A stretch of 53,165 nt of DNA from the NCBI GenBank assembly GCA_958402795.1, contig CATXUX010000024.1, positions 1 through 53,165 of the forward strand, read 5' to 3'. The stretch is from an uncultured Lachnospiraceae bacterium. Its GTDB lineage: Bacteria > Bacillota > Clostridia > Lachnospirales > Lachnospiraceae. Numbering within the stretch: position 1 is the stretch's first letter; every line of letters begins with the position of its first letter. Below are positions 17,116 through 26,054 of the stretch, piece by piece. A program made the position numbers and the translations under genes. Below the pieces are notes generated by a model. The model had not been told where the DNA came from, ran no database searches, and saw nothing but the letters and a program-made list of their open reading frames with translations.

Positions 17116-17160
17116 ATCGGGAGAGAAACCAGCTTCTTGTAAAGCTGCTTCTCTCCCGAT
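17116..17160. terminator. terminator between symporter and convergent EEP gene
   Basis: A 12-bp perfect stem (17116-17127 with 17149-17160) encloses a second 6-bp stem (CAGCTT 17130-17135 with AAGCTG 17142-17147). The flanks are only moderately T-rich (ATTTATGCCCTTTT). Confidence 0.78.
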
Positions 17161-17215
17161 ATTTATGCCCTTTTCGAGAGTCTGCCTAAAACGATAGAAT
17201 CAATAGTTCCTTTTG

Positions 17216-18313
17216 TTATTCGTTCAGCCGGAAGTCCATGTATACGGGATTGTGGTCACTCCACTGAAATCCTGTGTCCAGGACATCTGCATTAAGTGCT
17301 TCCACATTTGCAGACGCAAGAAATCCGTCTACCGTAAGGACAAAGCTGTCTTCATCGTAGGGCTCATCTGCATTCCGGCAGGAGGGAACCGGATCCGCTT
17401 CATCGAATGGCGCGACAAGCTGGATTTCTTCCGGAATCAGTTCTTCCGGTACCGGCTGCGCCCAGTTGTCCTCCAGTTCACCGCAGTGAAAGATTTCGGC
17501 GGAGTTACCAAGCAGGTCCTTATTGAAGTCACCGCCTCCGACCACGTAATTTCCGGCTTCGTATTCTTCGGTCATATCGTCAAAAAGAAGAACAAGCTGG
17601 TTCGTTGCCGTACTCGGGTCGGAAGTATATGCGGACAGATGCAGGTTGTAAACGATCAGTTCTTTCCCGTTTTCTACAGGAATGCGCTGTTTACTGTAGC
17701 AGCGGTCCAGATCAAGGAATTTCATAAAGCCGTCTTCGATTGGCAGTGAGCGGCGGAGTCCCTCCGTGATCTCAAAATCGGAGACGGTGAGGATCCCTGC
17801 CTGATTCTTACCGTGAGGCTCCGTGATCGGATAAAACAGATACGGACTGTCATAATTTTCTGCAAACGTATAAGTGATGTCTGAAAATCCTTTTTCCGTA
17901 AGCAGGCCGATTGTCAGCTCCTTTTCATCCACATGATAACTGCGTGTCCCGTCTGTATCGAGTTCCTGAAACAACATGATATCCGCATCCAGATCTGTGA
18001 CGGCGCCAATAGAACCGGAAATATTTTCGATCACTGCTTCTTCTGAACGTGCGCGGCTCTCATCACCGCCATCCATAAAAAAGGAATAGTCATCGCTGTA
18101 TGCGCCGAATCCGACATTGGCGGAGCTGATGCGGTACGTCGTGCCGGCAGAAACCTGCTCCAGTGAGGAGGTCTCGCCGGCATGCTCAACGGGGAGCGAC
18201 AGATTATCATCCAGACGGTGATAACTGATCAGCACATAGGCAAGGTAGCCGAGAACAATCAGGAGAATGGCACCGATGATGATTCCGATTGATTTCCATA
18301 CTTTTTTCTTCAT
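17216..18313 (-). CDS. membrane-anchored endonuclease/exonuclease/phosphatase (EEP) family protein
   Basis: A 365-residue protein. An N-terminal basic stretch and one TM helix (MKKKVWKSIGIIIGAILLIV) anchor it, with the domain outside the cell. EEP-fold catalytic elements follow: SSANVGFG, the metal-binding E in LFQELDTDG, the Asn/Asp pair in VVGGGDFNKD, and the final SDHNPVYMDF (Asp-His). Relatives act on DNA, phospholipids or sugar phosphates; the substrate here is unknown. I chose the ATG at 18313 because it gives a clean signal anchor. An in-frame start ten codons earlier (18343) is possible, and the ribosome site (AAAGGA) is distant, so the start is uncertain. Confidence 0.85.
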   Translation of the reverse strand: MKKKVWKSIGIIIGAILLIVLGYLAYVLISYHRLDDNLSLPVEHAGETSSLEQVSAGTTYRISSANVGFGAYSDDYSFFMDGGDESRARSEEAVIENISGSIGAVTDLDADIMLFQELDTDGTRSYHVDEKELTIGLLTEKGFSDITYTFAENYDSPYLFYPITEPHGKNQAGILTVSDFEITEGLRRSLPIEDGFMKFLDLDRCYSKQRIPVENGKELIVYNLHLSAYTSDPSTATNQLVLLFDDMTEEYEAGNYVVGGGDFNKDLLGNSAEIFHCGELEDNWAQPVPEELIPEEIQLVAPFDEADPVPSCRNADEPYDEDSFVLTVDGFLASANVEALNADVLDTGFQWSDHNPVYMDFRLNE

Positions 18314-18423
18314 AGAATCTTTCCATCCTTTCTTCATAATCACGAACTTTCATAATGAATCAATTCTAACAAATATAAAAAAGATATGCAATAAACAAGG
18401 ACATATCAAAATAAATATTTTCC

Positions 18424-18452
18424 TTGAATCTGTAGCCATCTTATGATATAGT
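18424..18452 (+). promoter_or_regulatory. promoter upstream of the Rpn gene
   Basis: TTGAAT (18424-18429), a 17-bp spacer and TATAGT (18447-18452). The 317-bp gap between the EEP and Rpn genes (18314-18630) otherwise holds only a small hairpin (CAGAC/GTCTG near 18530) and no gene. Confidence 0.6.
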
Positions 18453-18630
18453 GAATTCACTCGGAACATACCGGGAGACTTTCAGACATTCTATTTTTCT
18501 TAGTAATGGAATATCGTTTCCGTTCAATCAGACTCCTCGTCTGGAATTCAATGTTTGAAAAACAAAACTACTATTAATAAAAAGTGATACTATCGTATTT
18601 GGGTATCGGAAAGGAAAGGTGTAAAATTTT

Positions 18631-19599
18631 ATGGGAAAAAGTAACACAGTGATTGGACGCTGGATGTCAGACGGAAAGCGTTTTGCCAGTTTTGTTAACG
18701 GCGCTTTATTTCAGGGGAAGCCAATTTTTCAAGAGAAACACTTAAAAACGGCAGAAGGAGCACAGAAAATTACTTTGAAGGATACGGATGGAAAGAGTGT
18801 GATGTTAGAAAGGTTTCGTGACATTACAAAGGTTTCAGATGATGGAACAAGGATTGTGATTATTGGATGTGAAAATCAGGATGAAATACATTATGCAATG
18901 CCGGTTCGTAATATGTTGTATGACGCGGTCGATTATGCAGGACAAGTCACTTCGCTCCGAAAACAACACCGTAAAGATAAGGATTTGAAAGGTTCTGCAG
19001 AATTTCTGTCAGGGTTAAAAAAGACAGATGTTTTGTATCCGGTCATTACAATTGTTTTCTATTATGGAGAAAATGAGTGGGATGGACATCAGGATTTATA
19101 CGGTCTGCTTGGAATGGACAGAGATGAATATAAAATACTTCGTAAATATGTTCCAAATTATAAAATCAATTTGATTGATCCAAGAAATATCGAGGATCTG
19201 AGCTGCTTTGAAGAAGATTTACAAATGGTGTTCGGCATGTTAAAATACAGGAAAAATAAAGAAGAACTTCTTTCCTATGTAAATCAGAACCGAAAATATT
19301 GGGAAAGCGTAGATGAAGATACAAGAGATGTAGTAAAAGTTTTATTGAAGGCAGAAGATTTATTAAGAGCATTACCACAGAACGAGACAGGAGGGGTAAA
19401 TATGTGTCAGGCGCTTGAAGAATTATATCAGGACGGAGTTAATGAAGGAATTAGACAGAGTGTACATGCAGTTATTAGAGAGTATTCCGGAGATGGCTAC
19501 GATGAAGAGTATATCGTCAAAAAGTTAGTGAATATATTCTCTTTATCACCGGAAAAGGCAAAGGATTATTACGACCAGAGCAAAGAGATGTCTTCTTAA
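18631..19599 (+). CDS. Rpn-family recombination-promoting nuclease / PD-(D/E)xK transposase-like protein
   Basis: A 322-residue member of the Rpn (transposase_31/PDDEXK) family. These proteins cleave DNA and promote RecA-independent recombination in E. coli homologues. The nuclease core is visible as MLERFRDITKV (Asp region), IVIIGCENQDEIHYAMPVR (the E-x-Q signature) and a following R-M-Y region (YDAVDYAGQV). The C-terminal third is helical and variable. GGAAAGG precedes the ATG at 18631. It seems intact and single. It belongs to a different Rpn subgroup from the remnant at 28555-29163. Confidence 0.83.
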   Translation: MGKSNTVIGRWMSDGKRFASFVNGALFQGKPIFQEKHLKTAEGAQKITLKDTDGKSVMLERFRDITKVSDDGTRIVIIGCENQDEIHYAMPVRNMLYDAVDYAGQVTSLRKQHRKDKDLKGSAEFLSGLKKTDVLYPVITIVFYYGENEWDGHQDLYGLLGMDRDEYKILRKYVPNYKINLIDPRNIEDLSCFEEDLQMVFGMLKYRKNKEELLSYVNQNRKYWESVDEDTRDVVKVLLKAEDLLRALPQNETGGVNMCQALEELYQDGVNEGIRQSVHAVIREYSGDGYDEEYIVKKLVNIFSLSPEKAKDYYDQSKEMSS

Positions 19600-19682
19600 T
19601 TGTGCATTTGATACAGTATACTAGTATCTGGGAAACGGTTCCAATTTCGTGAAAAATATCCTATACCTGCCAGATAAAACAG

Positions 19683-19741
19683 TTGACAATATCGAGTGTC
19701 GATATTATAATGAAACTAAAGAAAATATCGATACTCGATAT
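19683..19741 (+). promoter_or_regulatory. PadR-type operator pair embedded in the DUF2812 operon promoter
   Basis: Consensus -35 TTGACA (19683-19688) and -10 TATAAT (19706-19711) are separated by exactly 17 bp. Those 17 bp are the palindrome ATATCGA-GTG-TCGATAT (19689-19705). A second copy, ATATCGA-TAC-TCGATAT (19725-19741), lies 36 bp downstream centre to centre, in the early transcribed region. A dimeric repressor bound at the first site would block RNA polymerase. The PadR protein encoded last in this operon is the obvious candidate, which would make it autoregulatory. Confidence 0.88.
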
Positions 19742-19786
19742 AAAGCGGCATGGAGAGGATCAGAGTGCGGATTGGAGGCGAGGTAT

Positions 19787-21073
19787 ATGAAGACGAAAAC
19801 GACGAAACGGGTTTTTCGATGGTTCAGTTATGGAGAGTGTGACCGGTTTGCCGAGTATTTGAACCGGCAGTCAAAAAATGGCTGGCATTTCCGGGGATAC
19901 CGGCTCGGTCTTGTTTTTGAAAAAGGAAAACCGGAGGACAGGATATATTCTGTAGAAGTTTTTCCAAAAGGGCAGGAATTTGATCGCCAGGCTGATTCGG
20001 ATGCTTTGGAATATGCGGACTATTGTGCGGCGGCAGGCTGGACTCTTGTAGACAGTTGGCGGAAATTCTGTGTATTTTGCCGTGAGGAAGAAGATGCTGT
20101 CCCGATCGTATCGCCGGAGGAAAAGCTGACAAATATCTGGAAAGCCGAGATGCGGGAGCCGCTCACGACAATCGTGTTGGTGCTGGTGTATGCGGTTTTA
20201 GCCTGGCTGTTTACGTTTGGAGGGCAGAATACCGTTTGGGTTACAGATGATGTGATCGTATTTTCGATCTTTGTAGCTGGTGTGCTGGGAGTACTGTCTG
20301 TTGTAGAACTGGCTGCGCTTGGCGTCTGGTATTATGTTTCAAAAAGAACGATTTCCGGCGGAGGAAAAGTACGGTATGCATGGAAGAAAGTTGTACTTAC
20401 GCTGGCAGCGTATATCGGCTTGTTCGGTCTTTATGCCGTGGGGGTGATCGAGCGGAGGGGAACGTTTCTCATCACGCTGACGGTTCTGATGATCTGTCTG
20501 GTGCTTCGCGATTTTGTGCTGAATGTATGGCGCCCGTCGAGGACGGAGAACCGGACATTCCGGATCGTATGTTCAATCGCCGCAGGCGTCGTCGCATATG
20601 GCGCTGTATTCTTCGGCGCACAGAGTATGGAATCACCGTCCGAATATGCAGCAGTACAAGAGGACGCTGTTCCGCTTGTGCAGGCGGAGTATCTGGCGGG
20701 ACACTCACAGTTTGACTCGGCGGTGAGAAAGAGCTCGAAGGGGATCCTTGCGGAGCAGGAAACGTACCGGGTGATGTCTCATGCCACAGGGGAGACGCAG
20801 GACGAATTAATCTATTCCATTTATCAAAGTAACTATGAGAAGATACTGGACCTGATCTGGAATGCGAACCAAAAGCGTACCAGAAACCAGCAACAGCAAG
20901 ACTGCGGGGAAATCTACGGAAACCCTGTGTTCAAGGCAACAGTCGATTGGGAAGATACCGGATTTGAGCAGGAAAGTTATTATATACGGTATCCCGGGAA
21001 AATCGTTACGGTCTTCTTACAGCAACAGTTGGAAGAGGACCAGGTCAGACAGATCGTGGAGAAACTGGAATAA
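19787..21073 (+). CDS. DUF2812 membrane protein, first copy
   Basis: A 428-residue protein. An N-terminal ~115-residue DUF2812 domain (WFSYGECDRFAEYLNRQS; GWHFRGYRLGLVFEKG; EYADYCAAAGW) is followed by about six TM helices between residues 120 and 290. An outward or soluble C-terminal region completes it. The ATG at 19787 follows GGAGG by 8 nt. The open frame begins 46 codons earlier, but that part covers the promoter and operators. Function is unknown; the family is regularly paired with PadR regulators, as here. It is followed by a diverged tandem copy. Confidence 0.86.
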   Translation: MKTKTTKRVFRWFSYGECDRFAEYLNRQSKNGWHFRGYRLGLVFEKGKPEDRIYSVEVFPKGQEFDRQADSDALEYADYCAAAGWTLVDSWRKFCVFCREEEDAVPIVSPEEKLTNIWKAEMREPLTTIVLVLVYAVLAWLFTFGGQNTVWVTDDVIVFSIFVAGVLGVLSVVELAALGVWYYVSKRTISGGGKVRYAWKKVVLTLAAYIGLFGLYAVGVIERRGTFLITLTVLMICLVLRDFVLNVWRPSRTENRTFRIVCSIAAGVVAYGAVFFGAQSMESPSEYAAVQEDAVPLVQAEYLAGHSQFDSAVRKSSKGILAEQETYRVMSHATGETQDELIYSIYQSNYEKILDLIWNANQKRTRNQQQQDCGEIYGNPVFKATVDWEDTGFEQESYYIRYPGKIVTVFLQQQLEEDQVRQIVEKLE

Positions 21074-21156
21074 AGGAAAATTGAGCCGGTATTACGGATT
21101 TAGGCGAAGCGGCTGAGACCAATCATGCAACAGATGCAGGTTCGGGAGGTGAGCTT

Positions 21157-22461
21157 ATGAAAAACACGAAACGTGTATGGAAAAGATTCTCATATCGGGA
21201 GTGCGGTGCATTTGCGAAATATTTGGAGAAGCAGTCAGAGAAAGGCTGGCATTTTAAGGAGTGGAAATTCGGACTCGTATTCGAAAGAGGATTACCGGAA
21301 AAGCGAGTCTATGATGTAGAAGTATTCCCGGACGGGGAAGAACTGGATGAAAGACCGGGAGAAGAGGCGTTGGAATATGCGGAATACTGCCGGGAAGCAG
21401 GCTGGGAGCTGATCGACGGAAAGCGGAAATTTTGTATATTCCGGCGGAGACGAAAGGATGCTGTGCCGATCGTCACGCAGGAAGAACGTCTGGAAAACAT
21501 TTGGAAAATAGAACGGAAGAACCTGCAGAGGTATTTAAGATTGTTTGGGTTTCTGTTTTTATTTGAACTGTACGATGCATTTCGTTTTCCTGAGTCATTT
21601 TTCCTCAGTGATACGAGTCTGCTAAATTTCTTCTTATATGGAACAGGCACACTTTTCTGTATCTTAGGGGGAATCGATCTGATCTTCTGGAAACGACATG
21701 CAGACAGGGAGATAGAAAAGGGAAATCCCATATACTTTGACAAAAAGGGAAAACTGGACTGGCAGCGGACCAGAATCATCATATTTTTCATAATAGTAGT
21801 TCTGGGTGTAATCAGAATGCTGCAGACAGGCAGATGGAACATGATGATCATGCTCGCGGCAATGGGAATCTTTTTCTGGACGATCGACGCCGCGTTTGCA
21901 TTCTGGCGGCCACAGCGGTTTCAGAACTGGCTGCTGTCAAGAGGTCTGGCTTTGTTGTTCATGGTTGCGTTAATTATCGTGAGTGTCTTGCTTCCGATGG
22001 ATCCGCTGCCCAAAGAAAATGTACCGGAGGAAGAACTCCCTCTTGTACAGACCGATTATAGGCAGACAGACGAAATCTTTTCGTCTGCAGAGATCAGGTA
22101 TGAAGAGAGTATACTGGCAGATAAGATTCAATACACGGTGATATTTAAAGAGAATGGTGAAGGGAATGAATCGGCGCTTTCTGAGGAGGAGGGAGAGAAC
22201 CGGACAGACGAGCTGACGTACCAGATTTATGAGGGAAAGTATGACTGGATACTGGACAGAATCTGGAAAGACCAGATGGACGTTCACAAGGGAACAGACT
22301 GCCGGGAACTGTGGGATGCAGAACAGGCGGTATTATGTGAATGGAGCGACGGAACATATTCCTATTATGTGAAGTATCCAGAAAACATCCTGATCCTGAC
22401 ATCGGAGGAACCGCTGGATGAACGGCAGACGAGAATCATCCGGGAAAAGCTGGCGCTGTAA
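21157..22461 (+). CDS. DUF2812 membrane protein, second copy
   Basis: A 434-residue tandem paralogue of the preceding gene. The N-terminal domain is clearly similar (KRFSYRECGAFAKYLEKQSE; GWHFKEWKFGLVFERG; EYAEYCREAGWELIDG; then DAVPIVTQEERLENIW). The membrane and C-terminal parts are much more diverged. About six TM segments follow. GGGAGGT precedes the ATG. The pair may form a heteromeric complex (inference). No enzymatic motif is visible. Confidence 0.86.
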   Translation: MKNTKRVWKRFSYRECGAFAKYLEKQSEKGWHFKEWKFGLVFERGLPEKRVYDVEVFPDGEELDERPGEEALEYAEYCREAGWELIDGKRKFCIFRRRRKDAVPIVTQEERLENIWKIERKNLQRYLRLFGFLFLFELYDAFRFPESFFLSDTSLLNFFLYGTGTLFCILGGIDLIFWKRHADREIEKGNPIYFDKKGKLDWQRTRIIIFFIIVVLGVIRMLQTGRWNMMIMLAAMGIFFWTIDAAFAFWRPQRFQNWLLSRGLALLFMVALIIVSVLLPMDPLPKENVPEEELPLVQTDYRQTDEIFSSAEIRYEESILADKIQYTVIFKENGEGNESALSEEEGENRTDELTYQIYEGKYDWILDRIWKDQMDVHKGTDCRELWDAEQAVLCEWSDGTYSYYVKYPENILILTSEEPLDERQTRIIREKLAL

Positions 22462-22489
22462 TGACAGACCAGAGAAGGAGTGGTAAGCA

Positions 22490-22798
22490 ATGGCGAGGGA
22501 ACAACTACAGACGTTGACAGAGCCGATGTACTATATTCTTCTGGCGCTGACAGAAGAGTGCTGCGGCGTGGATATCATGGAAAGAGTAGAAACGATTTCC
22601 CATGGGCGTGTCCATGTCGGTCCCGGGACGCTTTATGCCATGCTGTCCCGGTTTGAAGAAAAGAGGATCATCCGCCGCACTGCGGAAGAGGGGCGGCGGA
22701 AGTCTTACATTATCACAGATATGGGAAAAGAGATGTTACGAAAAGAATATGAAAGGCTGCGCATTATGGAAGAAGACGGACGCTCTGTCTTTTCATAA
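22490..22798 (+). CDS. PadR-family transcriptional regulator
   Basis: A 102-residue winged-helix regulator (EPMYYILLALTEECCGVDIM; the wing region VGPGTLYAMLSRFEEKRII). It ends the DUF2812 operon. Other DUF2812 loci often place padR first; here it is last, 28 bp after the second copy. It probably binds the two ATATCGA-N3-TCGATAT sites in front of the operon. Its last 35 bp overlap the 3' end of the convergent LacI-family gene. Confidence 0.9.
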   Translation: MAREQLQTLTEPMYYILLALTEECCGVDIMERVETISHGRVHVGPGTLYAMLSRFEEKRIIRRTAEEGRRKSYIITDMGKEMLRKEYERLRIMEEDGRSVFS

Positions 22799-23780
22799 GC
22801 GTAGTAGAAACCTCAATTTTTACCGGCGGCTGTCCGGGATTTTGCATGATCTCTGCCAGACGGCGCACTGCGCATTCGCCCATGTATTGTTTGGGAACAT
22901 GAACGGTGGTAAGAGCCGGTTCAATCACGCTGCTGACAGGCATGTTGTCAAAACCGACAACAGAAATATCGCCGGGGACCGAAATATCACATTGCCGGAA
23001 TGCTTTCATGGCGCCGACGGCGATCAGATCATTGTCGGCAAAATAGCAGGGGGCCAGTGTCTCTTTTGATTGGATGATTTCCAGCATATCGGCGTAAGCG
23101 CCGTCGATGGAAGGCGGAAGCCTGTGCACGATGCTTTTGGAAGCAGACATTCCAAAATCCCGGACCGCGTTATAGAAGCCGGTTGCCCGTCTTGAAAAAT
23201 TACCGATCTGGTAGGAAGAGCGAAGATAACCGGGCTGTGTCTTGCATTTCCGGATCAGATACCGGGCGGCGAGATAAGCGCCCTGAAGGTTATCCATCAG
23301 AACGCAGTCGCAGGGAACAGTATCAAAATAGGCGTCGAGCAGGACCAGAGGGAACGAAAGTGACAGGAACGGACTGAGATCTCCGGCATTCATTTCCGTA
23401 CCCAGCAGGATCATGCCGGAGCAGTCAGAGTACCGCAGATCTTCTATTTGTTTTTGCAGTGTATCATCTTCGTAGATATAACTGATTTTCAGTTTGAAAT
23501 TCTGGTTTTTACATTCTAAAGATACCCCTTCGGTTACTTCTGAGAAGAAAGGTGTATCAGTTACAACTGTTCCATGCTTTTTATACAGAACCAGATAGAC
23601 GGAGCCATTCATGCTCCGCTTTTCTGATATTCGGGAGAAATCATAACCATATTTGACAGCGGCGTCGTAGACGAGCTGTCTTGTTTTTGTGCTGACTCCG
23701 GGTTTATGGTTCAATGCCATGGATACAGCCGCAGCAGACAGATTCAGTTTTTTCGCAAGTTCTTTTGCAGTGATTCCCAT
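22764..23780 (-). CDS. LacI-family transcriptional regulator
   Basis: A 338-residue repressor. The N-terminal HTH (ITAKELAKKLNLSAAAVSMAL), hinge and periplasmic-binding-protein-like sugar domain are all present (DCVLMDNLQGAYLAARYLI; YFADNDLIAVGAMKAF; ISVVGFDNMPVSSVIEPALT). GGAGGC lies 6 nt before the ATG at 23780. It is divergent from the isomerase/transketolase/kinase operon and most likely represses it. The shared gap is unusually short (80 bp). TGACGTCA (23797-23804), a perfect 8-bp palindrome centred on CG, is the only operator-like dyad in it. Confidence 0.93.
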   Translation of the reverse strand: MGITAKELAKKLNLSAAAVSMALNHKPGVSTKTRQLVYDAAVKYGYDFSRISEKRSMNGSVYLVLYKKHGTVVTDTPFFSEVTEGVSLECKNQNFKLKISYIYEDDTLQKQIEDLRYSDCSGMILLGTEMNAGDLSPFLSLSFPLVLLDAYFDTVPCDCVLMDNLQGAYLAARYLIRKCKTQPGYLRSSYQIGNFSRRATGFYNAVRDFGMSASKSIVHRLPPSIDGAYADMLEIIQSKETLAPCYFADNDLIAVGAMKAFRQCDISVPGDISVVGFDNMPVSSVIEPALTTVHVPKQYMGECAVRRLAEIMQNPGQPPVKIEVSTTLMKRQSVRLLP

Positions 23781-23860
23781 ATAAGCCTCCTTGTTCTGAC
23801 GTCACCCCAACATCATACCTTATACCGACAGTATGAAGCATCTTTTCTGCGCCGGATGCA

Positions 23861-25198
23861 GTGAAATACGCAAATCTGACCAGAGAACGTTTACGGGAAC
23901 TGGGAGTAGAATTTGTGGATATCACGGATATCAATGAGGAAGGTTTGTTTTATGATGAGGCGGACAGGGAAAAGATCGCAGCTAAATTTCGTGCTGAAGA
24001 TGTGAAAGGAATCTTTTTTCCGCATACGAATTTCGGAACAGAGTATGTGTGTGCAAGACTGGCCAGAGAAATGAATCTGCCGGTACTTTTGTGGGGACCA
24101 AGAGATGAACGGCCGGACGAGAACGGCGTGCGTCTGAGGGACAGTCAGTGCGGACTGTTCGCCACGGGAAAGGTTCTGCGAAGATTTCAGGTTCCGTTTA
24201 CATACATGACCAACTGCCGCCTGACGGATCCGGAATTTGAACGGGGAATCCGGGATTTTCTTGCAGTCTGTAATGTAGTGGACGTATTCAGGCACACGCG
24301 CATTCTGCAGATCGCGCCCAGACCATTCGATTTCTGGTCTACGATGTGCAACGAAGGCGAGCTTCTGGAGAAATTTAATATTCAGCTGTCGCCGGTCCCG
24401 ATGCCGGAGCTGACAGAGGAATTAAAGAGAGTAAAAGCCGAAGGAACAGAGACGGCAAAGGTGATGGATTACTGCAATACGCACTTTTGTGTCAAGATCA
24501 AACAGGAAGAACTGGAAAATGTGGCGGCTCTGAAGATTGCAATGAAAAATCTGGCGGAAAAATATGGATGCAATGCGATTGCGATCCAGTGCTGGAATGC
24601 ACTTCAGGGAGAAATCGGGATTATGCCCTGCGCGGCGAACGCCCTGCTGAATGAGGAGGGAATCCCGGTGGTATGCGAGACCGATATCCATGGAGCGATT
24701 ACGGCGCTGATGGTAGAAGCGGCGGGAATGGATACCGCGAGGAGCTTTTTCGCGGACTGGACGGTGCGCCACCCGGACAATGAAAACGGTGAGCTTTTAC
24801 AGCACTGCGGGCCGTGGCCCATTTCCGTGGCGCAGGAGAAACCGACGATCGGGTATCCGCTGGCATTTGATCATCCGGGTGCAGTGGAGGCTCAGGCGAA
24901 ATTGGGTAAGATGACGCTGGCACGTTTTGACGGAGACAATGGGGAATATTCGCTGCTTCTGGGAAATGCCAAAGGCGTAGAAGGTCCTTACACGAAGGGA
25001 ACTTATGTCTGGGTTGAGGTCGAGAACCTGAAGCGGCTGGAAGCGAAGCTGGTAGAAGGTCCTTACATTCATCACTGTGTCGGCATTCACAAAGATGTGG
25101 TTCCTGTGTTGTATGAGGCATGTAAATATATCGGAGTCAGACCGGATCTTTATGATCCTGTTGAAGAAGAGGTCAAAGCGTATCTCCGGGGAGAATGA
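23861..25198 (+). CDS. L-fucose/arabinose isomerase-like sugar isomerase, 5' end apparently lost
   Basis: At least 445 residues of a FucI/AraA-type ketol isomerase. The metal-site region CETDIHGAITALMVEAAG (about 271-288) and the late HHCVGIHKD agree with the family. The first possible start is a GTG at 23861 with no purine-rich ribosome site. Reading the same frame upstream gives S-I-F-S-A-P-D-A before V-K-Y, preceded by TGA (23834-23836) and I-P-T. As I recall, relatives begin with an ...PTRR.xFS.xDA.xY segment, so similarity appears to run through the stop. I read this as a gene whose N-terminus was damaged. Activity is uncertain. It opens an operon with split transketolase and a kinase. 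Confidence 0.8.
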   Translation: MKYANLTRERLRELGVEFVDITDINEEGLFYDEADREKIAAKFRAEDVKGIFFPHTNFGTEYVCARLAREMNLPVLLWGPRDERPDENGVRLRDSQCGLFATGKVLRRFQVPFTYMTNCRLTDPEFERGIRDFLAVCNVVDVFRHTRILQIAPRPFDFWSTMCNEGELLEKFNIQLSPVPMPELTEELKRVKAEGTETAKVMDYCNTHFCVKIKQEELENVAALKIAMKNLAEKYGCNAIAIQCWNALQGEIGIMPCAANALLNEEGIPVVCETDIHGAITALMVEAAGMDTARSFFADWTVRHPDNENGELLQHCGPWPISVAQEKPTIGYPLAFDHPGAVEAQAKLGKMTLARFDGDNGEYSLLLGNAKGVEGPYTKGTYVWVEVENLKRLEAKLVEGPYIHHCVGIHKDVVPVLYEACKYIGVRPDLYDPVEEEVKAYLRGE

Positions 25199-25217
25199 GA
25201 AAGGATGTGAAAGAAAG

Positions 25218-26054
25218 ATGAACAACAAAGAACTGACAGTGCTTGCCTATGATCTGCGGAAAAAAGTTGTAGAAATGATCATAGAAGGAAAAGGCGGCCA
25301 TATCGGCGGAGATATGAGCGTGATGGATATTCTGGTCGCCCTCTATTTTAAGGAAATGAATATCAGTCCCGAAAATCAGAATGATGAGAACAGAGACCGT
25401 TTTGTACTGAGCAAAGGCCATTCGGTAGAAAGTTACTATGCGGTACTGGCACAGAAAGGGTTCTTCCCGATGGACGAAGTGATCTCTCAGTTTTCTAAAT
25501 TCGGGACGCCATATATCGGACATCCCAATAACAAGCTGCCGGGCATCGAGATGAACTCCGGATCGCTGGGCCATGGACTTCCGGTCTGTGTGGGAATGGC
25601 GCTTGCAGGGAAGATGAACCAAAGCTCTTATCGGGTATATACGGTGATGGGAGACGGGGAACTGGCGGAAGGATCTGTCTGGGAAGGCGCGATGGCGGCA
25701 AGCCATTATAAGCTGGACAACCTGTGTGCCGTTGTAGACAGAAATCGTCTGCAGATCTCCGGTTCCACCGAAGATGTAATGCACCATGACAGTCAGGAGG
25801 AACGCTGGTATTCTTTCGGCTGGAACGTCCTTACGGTGAATGGAAATGATATCGGACAGCTCTGCGATGCATTTGAATTGGCGCGGGCATATAAAGGAAA
25901 ACCGACGGTGATCATTGCCAATACGATAAAGGGATGCGGATCCCCGGTCATGGAGAATCAGGCTGCATGGCATCATAAGGTTCCGACGGCAGAAGAGGCG
26001 CGGCAGATCATGCAGGATCTGGAAGCAAGAAAGGAGGCTGTTTTACATGAATAA
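25218..26054 (+). CDS. transketolase, N-terminal (TPP-binding) subunit
   Basis: A 278-residue split transketolase subunit. The thiamine-diphosphate motif is clear (MGDGELAEGSVWEGA to LDNLCAVVDRN, about 145-180), with catalytic His in SKGHSVESYY and IGHPNNKLPG. The start is the ATG at 25218 (MNNKELTVLAYDL), 19 bp after the isomerase; the longer open frame overlaps the isomerase and is rejected. Together with the next gene it makes one active enzyme that transfers a two-carbon unit from a ketose phosphate. Confidence 0.95.
   Translation: MNNKELTVLAYDLRKKVVEMIIEGKGGHIGGDMSVMDILVALYFKEMNISPENQNDENRDRFVLSKGHSVESYYAVLAQKGFFPMDEVISQFSKFGTPYIGHPNNKLPGIEMNSGSLGHGLPVCVGMALAGKMNQSSYRVYTVMGDGELAEGSVWEGAMAASHYKLDNLCAVVDRNRLQISGSTEDVMHHDSQEERWYSFGWNVLTVNGNDIGQLCDAFELARAYKGKPTVIIANTIKGCGSPVMENQAAWHHKVPTAEEARQIMQDLEARKEAVLHE

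Noticed and set aside
22764..22798. Regulatory significance of the 35-bp convergent overlap of padR and lacI
   Set aside because: Both proteins end naturally there; compact convergent gene ends are common and no extra signal is visible.
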